Assembly (NCBI GenBank): GCA_963698715.1
Contig: CAVORW010000002.1
Coordinates: 62,001 to 126,000, forward strand
Length of the DNA: 64,000 nt
From: CAWHJB01 sp963698715
GTDB taxonomy: Bacteria > Chloroflexota > Anaerolineae > Anaerolineales > UBA4823
Direction: 5' to 3'
Part shown: positions 1 to 6,773 of the stretch, piece by piece
Layout: each line of letters opens with the position of its first letter
Numbering within the stretch: the stretch's first letter is position 1
Notes under the pieces: generated by a model
What the model was told of the DNA's origin: nothing
Databases searched by the model: none
What the model saw: the letters and a program-made list of their open reading frames with translations, nothing else
Program-made: the position numbers and the translations under genes

Positions 1-1263
1 AGCGACTGCGCAGGACACTCTGCGGTCGTTGGCGTTTGCGATCTGGCTGGAACCTTTCAAGCAGTTGGTCCATTTCTTGGGCGACCTGCTCTCCAGTGAC
101 TGGCTGGTCCGGATAGTTACGTGGGGGATAGCGCAGACAGGCTGCGATTTTGGTCAACCAATCATGGGTCTCTAGCAGCTGGTTCGCCAGGGGGCGGTTC
201 TTTTCCAGGGTACGTTCCACCTGCTGAGCTAGCTGCTGCCAATACTCGTTTTGGGGCTCGGCGCTGCACAATGCTTGCAGTCCTGTGGCCAGCGTCTCCA
301 ATTGTTGGTAGCCTTGCAACCCACCCCAGTGGAACGGTTTGCGACTGCTGCGGTAAAGCGCATCTCGAATCGCGGTCCGAAATTGGGCCGCTAAAAAGGG
401 GGACCATCCGGGTCGGTTGGACCTTTGGGGTTGGCGGGTGCTTTGGGTAAGCCGCCCATATCCTCACGCATCCGCTCTCGCAAGTCTACATCGTAATCCA
501 ACACCGGTTCCACCAGGTTATTCAAGAAATGCGCCTGGCAGCGTTGATGGGGTGCTTCCGGCCAGCAGGTTTGTAAGGCCTCGATGATCGCCTTCTCTCC
601 ATCCGAGAGCGTAGCCAGCGCTGGATAAGGTAAGGCCTGGTAGGGTCTCAACCAATCGATCAGGGCTTTGGCCGTCGGTTGGCTGAGTTGAATGGCTGCC
701 ACCGGGGTGCTGCTGAGTACCTCATATAGGACGTACAATAAAATGCCATCCCCCTCTGGCTGCAGGGCATCGATCGCCCAGATCAACCCGCCGTGTTCAG
801 CTGAGGTGGTCTCCAACTTCTGCCGGGTCACTGCGCTCATCTCCCCCAGAAAAGCCAGAAACTGACGGTAGAGCTTGCCCGTGTTGCGTTCATTGATCAG
901 GATCCCGCGCTGATTGAGCTCCCGTTGGATCTCGACCAACTGCTTGTGTCCATGTTCATGCTGCCAGCCAATAAAGGCCAAGACATCCAGTCCATAGGTG
1001 CTCTTCGGTAGACTGATCATCAGCACCCGACTGGCATAGTAATGTTTGCCGCTATGGCTGCAAGTGGGATTGGCACATTCCCGGGTTTTTCCGCCCACAA
1101 TAACCGGCCCTTTCAGGGTCTGGACCGTCTTGCGCATGTGCCAGGTGTTGCGCGCTTTGAGGGCTTGTCCACAATGAGGACATTCGCTCAGGTCGCACTC
1201 AATGATCAGGCGCTCGGCGTTTTCGAATACTCGTCTCGGACGGTGGCGGGGCTGTTTGGTCAT
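1..1263 (-). CDS. IS transposase, split by a -1 frameshift, runs off the left edge
   Basis: Predicted DDE transposase. The first frame starts at 1263 and stops at 391. It has an N-terminal zinc-ribbon-like part (ECPHCG near residues 27-32, then a CxxxxC pair) and a catalytic-looking block with AIDALQPEGD and LSDGEKAIIEAL followed by HQRCQAHFLNN, a layout that resembles the IS256/Mutator-like transposases. The stop is not the end: another minus-strand frame continues from about 391 to base 1 without a stop and reads as ordinary protein (begins AAQFRTAIRDALYRSSRK). The two frames meet at a run of five C and five T on the minus strand. Either a programmed -1 frameshift makes one protein or a one-base error broke the gene. 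The C-terminus and left IS end lie outside the window. The family assignment is by motif only. Confidence 0.75.
394..400 (-). other. Candidate -1 slippery heptamer C CCT TTT before a TAG stop
   Basis: On the minus strand the zero frame reads CCC CCT TTT TAG, with the TAG at 391-393. The heptamer C CCT TTT fits X XXY YYZ. A one-base slip back opens the frame that continues the transposase (TTA GCG GCC). A homopolymer indel would give the same pattern, so this is a candidate only. Confidence 0.45.
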
Positions 1264-1287
1264 TTGTACTCCCTAGGATTAAATGAT

Positions 1288-1321
1288 CGCTGCACGATTA
1301 CTGAAGTATAATCGTGCAGCG
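1288..1321. repeat. 13-bp perfect inverted repeat upstream of the transposase
   Basis: Arms at 1288-1300 and 1309-1321 (CGCTGCACGATTA and its complement) enclose an 8-base loop. It lies 25 bases upstream of the transposase start and has no T tract. It may be an operator, a 5' UTR hairpin that limits transposase expression, or part of the IS end. Confidence 0.6.
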
Positions 1322-1394
1322 TCAAGACATCAAGGGGATTTCACCCCTATATATACGGGTATCTAGGATTTGTGAGTATAATGTTTATTAATCA

Positions 1395-1441
1395 GTGGCC
1401 TTTTAAGCCATTGGTTGCAGGTTCGAGTCCTGCCGCGCTCA
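1395..1441 (+). tRNA. tRNA-Lys (UUU) 3' half, truncated
   Basis: An intact anticodon arm (GTGGC / loop CTTTTAA / GCCAT, 1395-1411, anticodon TTT) is followed by a variable loop, a perfect T arm (GCAGG TTCGAGT CCTGC, 1417-1433), a 3' acceptor strand CGCGCTC and discriminator A1441. The sequence before 1395 has no D arm and cannot form the acceptor stem, which would need GAGCGCG. This is therefore a 3' tRNA fragment, not a working tRNA. Such fragments are typical remains of integration at a tRNA 3' end or of an IS cutting a tRNA gene. It lies between two IS elements. Confidence 0.6.
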
Positions 1442-1450
1442 CTATAGATA

Positions 1451-1481
1451 CGTTTTGTAGGCATTTAAGCCTATCAAAACG
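1451..1481 (+). terminator. Hairpin behind the tRNA fragment
   Basis: CGTTTTG(1451-1457) pairs with CAAAACG(1475-1481), extended by TAGGC/GCCTA with one bulged T, giving about 12 bp. A CGCTTTTCT stretch follows. It may be a weak terminator of the original tRNA transcript. Confidence 0.4.
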
Positions 1482-1500
1482 CCGCTTTTCTCCCACCCAG

Positions 1501-1523
1501 ACCTGCCGAAAGGCAGGTTTTTG
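1501..1523 (+). terminator. Rho-independent terminator
   Basis: Stem ACCTGCC / GGCAGGT (1501-1507 and 1512-1518) with loop GAAA, followed by a T run (1518-1522). This is a classic intrinsic terminator in the orientation of the tRNA fragment, so it probably ended the tRNA transcript. Confidence 0.75.
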
Positions 1524-1564
1524 CGTTTAATTGTATTCATCAATAGTAGCTTGAACATTACCAA

Positions 1565-3018
1565 CTACATGAGCCAAATGCGATTGGCGAACTCATTGGG
1601 TGACAGGCCAGGAATACCAATTCCCTGGTGAGGTCGATCGTTGAATTCGGGTCGGAATTGCTCCAAGAGTGCAAGCAGTTTCTGGTCATTTTCCCAGGCA
1701 TGGGAGGCCAACCATTCCTTCAAAGTGCGCACAAAGCGCTCGGCGATCCCATTCGACTGCGGGCGATGACGAGCAATGACCACATGAATGAACTGCTCAT
1801 TGCGGGCCAGTTGCTGGAACACCTGAGCGGTGAAATGTACACCCCGATCCGAGATCAGAAATTGCAGTTCGGGGGGCAGGAGGGACCGCAGAGCCGCGAC
1901 GATCATTTCGGCAGTGACCGCCGAACCGGCCACAAACAATGGCAGCCCCAGGCACTGCCGGGTGCAATTGTCGGTGATCACCAGGATGGCGATCCAAGCG
2001 GTGATGATCGGGGCCAGCTCCATCCGTTCTCGCAGGTCAAGGCGCTGCTGTCGCCAGTGTTCATCTTCCTGATCCCGTTGGGCGAGCGTTTGTCGCCGTT
2101 GGTCTCGGTGGGCCTTCCAGCGCTCGGTTTCGGCTTGGCGAGTAGGACGTTGCCTGCGACGCTCAGGTTTGCTCAACCTCTGGAAGTCCGCTTCGGCTTG
2201 CCGATGTTGCTGACGAATGGCTTGCCAGGTGCGACCCTCCTGGCTGCGACGAGCACGAATGCCACGGCGGTCGTGCCGCAATTGGACTTCTGCCTGGCGC
2301 AACCGGCGAATTTCGGTCTTCCGGGAAAGCGTTTCGCCGTTGGTAGGTGCCTGTTCTGGAGGGCTCGCTTGGCCAGAAGCCGTAACAAAAGCCCGCATCG
2401 CTTCGGTATAAGAGCGCGACTGGTCTTCGAAGATCCGTCCCGGATACTGGGCTGCTGCTGCTTCGTCTTTTGGACGCTCGATCACCAGATGGCCCGAGGA
2501 TCCGCTCACCGCCGGAAGTTTGTCTTCCACTTCATGACTGGCTGGGACAAAACACAAGTCAACGTTGACGGCCTGTCCTGGTTCTTCTGCCGTGCGAGTT
2601 ATGGTTTTGAAGGTGCTTTTTTTCGCCCACGTTCCTCCGGCTTCCACAGCCCGGCTTCTTCCAGAATACGTCGCACGGTGTTTGGACTGACCAGGGGTAC
2701 CCAATTGTTCGCCTTGGCGATTTCATCGGCAAGGCGATGCTTGCCCCAATCGGCATGCTGATCGTGCAACTCGAGCACCTTCTGCTCAATCGCCTCGGAG
2801 ACGCGGCCATATCCTTTCTCTGGCCCTTTCTTCTCGTACGTTTCCAGGCCCTGGTATCCGTCGGCGTCGAAGCGATCCTTCCAGTAGTAAAACGTTGCCC
2901 GCCCCACATGGGCTTTCCGACAGGCTTCGGTGACGTTGCCCGTAGCTTCCCAGGTCTCGAACAATAACTTTCGCTGCTGGGGAGTGGTCGGTGCAAAGTA
3001 GGTGTGTTTTGGACTCAT
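1565..3018 (-). CDS. IS transposase OrfAB (helix-turn-helix plus rve integrase), made by -1 frameshift
   Basis: The first frame (3018 to 2599, 139 residues) is a helix-turn-helix part, with motifs such as VTEACRKAHVGRATFYYW and VSPNTVRRILEEAGL. The second frame (to 1565) carries the integrase core: VNVDLCFVP (first Asp), ISDRGVHFTAQVF (second Asp) and NGIAERFVRTLKE (Glu). The frames differ by -1 and join at an A7 run, giving a product of about 484 residues. Between the first and second Asp lies an Arg/Gln-rich, probably helical insert of roughly 150 residues, longer than usual for rve transposases. The protein catalyses cut-and-paste or copy-out transposition of its own element. A long plus-strand ORF over the same bases is a shadow. 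Confidence 0.85.
2617..2623 (-). other. -1 frameshift site A AAA AAA G in the transposase
   Basis: The minus-strand zero frame reads CGA AAA AAA GCA. Slipping back one base gives AAA AAA AGC and enters the integrase frame. A6-7G is the known -1 site of many IS3-family elements, and a zero-frame stop follows at 2599. Confidence 0.75.
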
Positions 3019-3161
3019 GCTCCTATCTTATCTAATTGTCTAAGCTTGTGTTGATGATTACAGAATTTTGTAATTTGACTATATTCGGCTTCATTTTCCC
3101 ATTCCTTTGTCAATTACCGGCCGGAAATAAATTCTCATCTTACAGATATCGTGATGGCAGA

Positions 3162-3377
3162 CTAAAATGCCGAGACTTTGGCTTCATAGCCAACCGAGTG
3201 AATGGATGCGATAATCTGATCTGTGCTCACAGCTTCAGAATCGTATTCAACTTCAATCCGGCCTGTGTTAAAGAACACTTTTGTCTGCTGTACGCCTTCC
3301 AGGGAATTGACTGCCTTCTCGATCTTGGCTACACAGGATGGGCAAGACAACTCTTGACTTCTAAATATGGTTTTCAT
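3162..3377 (-). CDS. Heavy-metal-associated domain protein (CopZ-like metallochaperone)
   Basis: This is a single HMA domain of 71 residues, the usual size for a soluble copper chaperone. The metal site is C12-P-S-C15 in the first loop, followed by the helix AKIEKAVNSLEG. Such proteins bind Cu(I) or a similar soft metal in the cytoplasm and hand it to a P-type ATPase or sensor; no copper ATPase is in the window. A good ribosome site (AAAGGAG) sits 6-7 bases before the ATG. The gene stands alone behind a terminator and an FNR-type box, so it is probably induced by a Crp/Fnr regulator, likely the one encoded next door. Confidence 0.9.
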   Translation of the reverse strand: MKTIFRSQELSCPSCVAKIEKAVNSLEGVQQTKVFFNTGRIEVEYDSEAVSTDQIIASIHSVGYEAKVSAF

Positions 3378-3418
3378 GGTTCTATCTCCTTTTTCCGATG
3401 GTTTTTATTTCATCTCCA

Positions 3419-3460
3419 ACTATATGCCATCCCGGGAGATATATCCATGATCTGGATCAA
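3419..3460 (-). promoter_or_regulatory. FNR-type box and -10 in front of the metallochaperone
   Basis: The minus strand reads TTGATCCAGATCAT (3460-3447), one mismatch from TTGAT-N4-ATCAA. A TATAGT -10 lies at 3424-3419. The box centre is about 41.5 bases from the start point expected for that -10, which is the class II activator position. The neighbouring Crp/Fnr protein has the E-xx-SR recognition residues that read TTGAT. Confidence 0.7.
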
Positions 3461-3476
3461 TTAACCGCAAGACATC

Positions 3477-3503
3477 AAAAAAAAGCGGGCCTCTCGGCCC
3501 GCC
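3477..3503 (-). terminator. Rho-independent terminator of the Crp/Fnr gene
   Basis: On the minus strand GCGGGCC-GAGA-GGCCCGC (3502-3485) is followed by eight T (3484-3477). It ends the regulator transcript and separates it from the metallochaperone promoter. Confidence 0.9.
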
Positions 3504-3526
3504 CAAGTAGCAGGTTGTATCTCCTA

Positions 3527-4282
3527 TCAAACAGCCATACCTTCCTTATACGCCAGTAATCCTTCCCGATTTGTAATTGCGACCCATCTCAGGCCACTGC
3601 GAACCAGGCCTGCTTTCTGAAATTGGCTCATCGCCCGGCTGGCGGATTCGGTCGTGGTCCCGACCATTTCTGCCAGATCGGCACGCGAGAGCGGAAGCTG
3701 GATCAGCAGCCCGATATCTTTTTCCTGTCCCAGTTTTTCGGCCAGTTTCAACAGAACATGCGCAATGCGCTGTTCAACAGCATGAACACTCAGCTGTCGG
3801 ATCATCTCGTGGGCAGATTTTAAACGCCCGGCTATGATGTCGATCACCTTCAAGGCTACCTTGGGATAATCTTGCAATATTTTACGAAATTCATCCGCAC
3901 CAATGCTAATAACACAGCAAGGAGTGTGTGCCACTGCCGTTTCTGAATATTCGTCATCCCCCAGGATTGACAGGCTGCCGAAGAATTCACCCGGTTTGAG
4001 AACATCCAGCAGCACGTCTTGACCACTTAATGCGTGCTGCATGAGCTTGACATTACCATCTGCGACGACATACAACCTTGTAGCCGGATCTCCAACAAAA
4101 ATGATTGGTTCTCCCGCAGTATAGCCTTTTTCTACAAATAATTGGTTGATCTCCCGAAGATCTTGCTCAGCTAAACCTAAGTAGAAAGGGACCAGACTTA
4201 AGAGTTCCAGGCGAAGACCAACCGTGCAGAGGTGAGATTCAATCTGATCGGTAACAAGTGGTGTTTTCCTTTGTGTAGGCAT
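3527..4282 (-). CDS. Crp/Fnr-family transcription regulator
   Basis: 251 residues. An N-terminal cyclic-nucleotide-binding-type beta roll spans about 35-145 (for example VADGNVKLMQHALSGQDVLLD and PGEFFGSLSIL), a long dimer helix covers 145-180, and a winged helix-turn-helix covers about 197-230. The recognition helix TTTESASRAMSQF has E212, S215 and R216, matching the E-xx-SR of FNR that contacts TTGAT. There is no N-terminal cysteine cluster, so it is not a 4Fe-4S oxygen sensor of the FNR kind; a haem or NO sensor of the Dnr type is possible. A TATAAT -10 lies at 4334-4329 on the minus strand. Likely targets are the FNR-type box at 3447 and perhaps those at 34191 and 38039. Confidence 0.92.
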   Translation of the reverse strand: MPTQRKTPLVTDQIESHLCTVGLRLELLSLVPFYLGLAEQDLREINQLFVEKGYTAGEPIIFVGDPATRLYVVADGNVKLMQHALSGQDVLLDVLKPGEFFGSLSILGDDEYSETAVAHTPCCVISIGADEFRKILQDYPKVALKVIDIIAGRLKSAHEMIRQLSVHAVEQRIAHVLLKLAEKLGQEKDIGLLIQLPLSRADLAEMVGTTTESASRAMSQFQKAGLVRSGLRWVAITNREGLLAYKEGMAV

Positions 4283-4489
4283 TCAATTCAAATCCTTGAT
4301 AACCACTTTTCATGCTGACCCTGTATTTATTATATTCAGATTCAATAATAGAAACATTAATCGAAACCGAATGTCGCTCAAACTCGTTCATCTTATTCGC
4401 TGACTCCCTATAACAGCGTAACAACCACCCGGGCTCCAGTATTCCTCTGACGAAAGGCATCTTGTGCATTATCAATCTGTTTCCAAACA

Positions 4490-4747
4490 CTATCTACCAA
4501 GACTCTCCGCTTTTTTGGCGACTGCCTGCTCTAATATCCCCAAAAACTCGTCCAGCGGCACACGGTGAACACGCGCCGCCCATTCCACCGTAAGGGCTTT
4601 CGCCAGGAACATCCGCAGGGAGTATCGTCCGACACGCTGGACACCGAAAATTTCCATCACTTCGGCAATATCCCCATATTTCAACAGGATATCTGAGATA
4701 CGAGTATCTTTTGTGATTTGTATGTTGTCATTCTCCTTGCAGGTCAC
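4490..4747 (-). CDS. DUF1858 domain protein
   Basis: 85 residues. The segment ITKDTRISDILLKYGDIAEVMEIFG is the typical start of a DUF1858 domain, a small helical fold found alone or at the N-terminus of hybrid-cluster-associated and other anaerobic redox proteins. The usual conserved Cys of many members is absent. It lies 38 bases behind a small membrane-peptide gene on the same strand, so the two are probably co-transcribed, and upstream of the Crp/Fnr gene. The function is unknown; anaerobic redox metabolism is suggested by family and context only. Confidence 0.75.
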   Translation of the reverse strand: MTCKENDNIQITKDTRISDILLKYGDIAEVMEIFGVQRVGRYSLRMFLAKALTVEWAARVHRVPLDEFLGILEQAVAKKAESLGR

Positions 4748-4785
4748 GCCACCTTTTCGAAGAAGCGCGACCTGCTACACAGTTA

Positions 4786-4908
4786 TCAGCCTATCTGATC
4801 AGTTTCACGTTTTTTTTTCAGATCAAGGTATGCGGCAACGGCGAGAGGACCCAAGGCCAAGATGGACGCGAGTATTCCGTGGATGAGATTGATGGGCAGC
4901 TTGTCCAT
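4786..4908 (-). CDS. Small single-pass membrane protein (40 aa)
   Basis: From the ATG at 4908 the product begins MDKLPINLIHGILASI and has one hydrophobic helix ending in DLKKKRETDQIG, a positive cytoplasmic tail. An AGGAG site lies 8 bases before this ATG; a second ATG at 4914 would add two residues but is only two bases from the same site. A longer reading back to 5040 has no ribosome site. The gene is co-directional with the DUF1858 gene. Family not recognised; size and layout are like small accessory subunits of membrane complexes. Confidence 0.6.
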   Translation of the reverse strand: MDKLPINLIHGILASILALGPLAVAAYLDLKKKRETDQIG

Positions 4909-5089
4909 TTTCATTTCTCCTGTTTGATTGATAATTCGACTTGTTTTTCTACCGTTTGACCGGCTGATAAAACCAGGCTGTTTACAGGTCACCGGTGGTT
5001 GGGCAGGAAGTAGATAAGGACCAATTGGACAGCCATTCAAAAAACGCTCTGAGCTATGCCAAGCATATCTCCTGAGAGTTTTTTACACA

Positions 5090-5102
5090 ACGACTTTTAT
5101 CG
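5090..5102 (-). promoter_or_regulatory. Repeated 13-base element, copy 1
   Basis: Minus strand CGATAAAAGTCGT, followed 5 bases later by AAAAAAC. The same 13 bases and trailing AAAAAAC recur at 6539-6551, also upstream of a minus-strand gene start. The rest of 5041-5271 has no gene; it contains ACACAA...TTGTGT arms around this element. It may be an operator or alternative-sigma promoter element. Confidence 0.4.
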
Positions 5103-5271
5103 GTTATCGGTTTTGTGTGTACTTCTCTTCAACCGCTAAACAACCTCCTTCAAGTCCACGCAATCCATCATTCGGATTTTATAGCGGTTTACGCGAAGCA
5201 TGCTTTGTTCTAATTTATGCGATCTGCAATTGGGCACCCACCGAAAACCCTTGACCGCGCCTTAATTGCAC

Positions 5272-6099
5272 CTAAGCTGACTGTTTTCTACCCTGGCCCT
5301 CAACCAGGCGCTGAGTCTGGGGCAGCAACAGGATAATTAATAGGATAGTGCTCAGGATTGGGGCCGGCAGGAACATGGAAAAACGCTGTACCTCGGTCAC
5401 ATTGTAGATACCCAACGGATAACCACCAATCATCGACATAACGGCAGCAAAGATACCCACTGGGATCGCCCATGACTTCTTCTTGAGTGTGGCGAAAATA
5501 AAGAGCGCCCAGGCTGCAGCTCCCCACCAATTTACCTGCTGCGTAATGACATACATCCCATTCCAAAAGGCATTCGTGTTCTGGACAAAACTCTCTGCTG
5601 ACTGGAAAGTTGTCTGGAATTTGGAAATTGGGGCCACGCCGTCAATAAAGGTTAGAACGTAGGCCAGTCCGGCTGTAAATGTCAGCCCGATAATTTTCAT
5701 ATCCACCCCACCGATAAAAAGCATCCCAAACCACATGATTGCTGCCAGTAAAAAGACCCAGAGTGTGGGAACTGGTAATCCGCTATCGGCAGCTGGGATC
5801 ATGGGGAAGAATCCAGCCAGGAGAAGAATTGTCGCAGATACGGCGCCCCAGAACCATGCCCAGTCCTGTTTCTTCAGGAAACCCCACAGGACAGCGGCAG
5901 AGAGAGCGCCTGCGGCTGTTCCCAACCAGCCTAGTACCGCGTAAACGATACGTACGGTATTACTCTCTTCCCATTCCCCAGCACCGAAGTGGGTATGAAT
6001 TACTGTATTGTACGTTTCGGCCAGAAAATATAAGCAGAGTATCCCTGCTATAATACCGACCACCGCCAGGGCGGCCCCAAGTTTGGTGTTGTTTTTCAT
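5272..6099 (-). CDS. Polytopic membrane protein (about 8 TM), family shared with 34285 and 35376
   Basis: 275 residues with a strong ribosome site (AAGGAG) 6 bases before the ATG. About eight hydrophobic helices can be seen, starting with LGAALAVVGIIAGILCLYFL. A long periplasmic loop after TM1 is followed by helix pairs separated by short KK turns. Length, helix order and the pattern of a GLPVP or GFPIP turn after TM3 resemble the proteins at 34285 and 35376, so the three look like one family. It lies 56 bases behind the cupin gene and probably shares its transcript. No catalytic motif is visible and the function is unknown. All three copies sit near Crp/Fnr genes. Confidence 0.75.
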   Translation of the reverse strand: MKNNTKLGAALAVVGIIAGILCLYFLAETYNTVIHTHFGAGEWEESNTVRIVYAVLGWLGTAAGALSAAVLWGFLKKQDWAWFWGAVSATILLLAGFFPMIPAADSGLPVPTLWVFLLAAIMWFGMLFIGGVDMKIIGLTFTAGLAYVLTFIDGVAPISKFQTTFQSAESFVQNTNAFWNGMYVITQQVNWWGAAAWALFIFATLKKKSWAIPVGIFAAVMSMIGGYPLGIYNVTEVQRFSMFLPAPILSTILLIILLLPQTQRLVEGQGRKQSA

Positions 6100-6155
6100 T
6101 TGATTTCTCCTTGCGCTTAATGCGCTAAATATGATTTCTGCAGTAAGGTCACTTC

Positions 6156-6464
6156 TTACTTTCTGTCACTAAGTGCGTGGGTTTGCTGGGGGCGCGGCGC
6201 CTTGAAGTTCAACAGGCGCAAGCGGGCGTCGCCGTTGTTAACCAGACGGTGTGGCGTCTCAGGCGGCAATTCCACGAGCATGTCAGGGGAGAGGGAAATA
6301 GTCTCCCCGCCTGCTTCTAAAACACCCTCTCCTTCCAGCACGTACAGGTGAACATTGGTGTAGGCTACGTGTTTTTTCTGTTCCTGTCCGGGTTCGAGCA
6401 TCGGGTGTTCGAATTGGGCTGCTTCGCCGATGTGCAGAACGCGTGCGCTGGACGCTTTGAGCAT
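6156..6464 (-). CDS. Cupin domain protein
   Basis: 102 residues, a single small beta-barrel cupin. Motif 1 is around HVAYTNVHLYVLEGEGVLEAGGE and motif 2 around PPETPHRLVNNGD. The metal ligands are incomplete: a His is present in each motif but the classic GxxxxHxH is degenerate. It may bind a small ligand or act as a sensor or isomerase; the substrate is unknown. It is the first gene of a probable two-gene transcript with the 8-TM protein. The upstream DNA carries a 13-bp hairpin and the CGATAAAAGTCGT element, so expression is probably controlled. Confidence 0.8.
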   Translation of the reverse strand: MLKASSARVLHIGEAAQFEHPMLEPGQEQKKHVAYTNVHLYVLEGEGVLEAGGETISLSPDMLVELPPETPHRLVNNGDARLRLLNFKAPRPQQTHALSDRK

Positions 6465-6490
6465 ATGACCACGAACCCTTTTTTTACAGC

Positions 6491-6531
6491 AAACAAGCCA
6501 GTCTTTTATTAGTTTATCGACTGGCTTGTTT
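6491..6531. repeat. 13-bp inverted repeat with T tract
   Basis: AAACAAGCCAGTC (6491-6503) pairs perfectly with 6519-6531; loop of 15 bases. Six T follow on the plus strand, as in a terminator, but no plus-strand gene ends here. On the minus strand it would sit in the cupin 5' UTR and could act as an attenuator. The rest of 6552-6773 has no supported gene. Confidence 0.55.
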
Positions 6532-6538
6532 TTTGTAT

Positions 6539-6551
6539 ACGACTTTTATCG
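6539..6551 (-). promoter_or_regulatory. Repeated 13-base element, copy 2
   Basis: Minus strand CGATAAAAGTCGT followed by TATAC and AAAAAAC, identical in its 13 bases to the element at 5090-5102. It lies 75 bases upstream of the cupin start codon. Confidence 0.4.
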
Positions 6552-6773
6552 TGTTTTATTTCACAACTTATGGTCTATCGCACCTTACTTGTTGTCTATC
6601 TTATATATGAATGGTTTTTCCGCGCCTGGAAAAACAATCGGGGCAGGATAATGGCCAAGGCTGCAAGGCGAAGTGTCATCGGCTGGATGCTGTCCAGGGC
6701 AACTACTCCTCAATAGGCTGCTTGAAGGGCGACCATAACGATGGCGTGAATGCTGAACGTCGTGATAGCAGGT

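Larger units (their letters stand above)
1532..3062 (-). mobile_element. Insertion sequence with TG...CA ends (IS3/IS481-like)
   Basis: The left end (1532-1559, TGTATTCATCAATAGTAGCTT) and the complement of the right end (3062-3036, TGTAATCATCAACACAAGCTT) agree at about 20 of 27 positions and both begin TGTA. They enclose one transposase gene in two frames on the minus strand. No clear target duplication is visible in the flanks, which suggests an old insertion or later rearrangement. Ends and gene layout fit the IS3/IS481 retroviral-integrase group. Confidence 0.8.

Noticed and set aside
1628..2761. 377-codon plus-strand ORF over the second IS
   Set aside because: It lies opposite the transposase, has no start signal and no protein-like motif; the minus-strand frames carry the integrase residues.
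4239..4490. 83-codon minus-strand ORF between the Crp/Fnr and DUF1858 genes
   Set aside because: It overlaps the start of the regulator and covers its promoter; the sequence has no domain pattern and no ribosome site.
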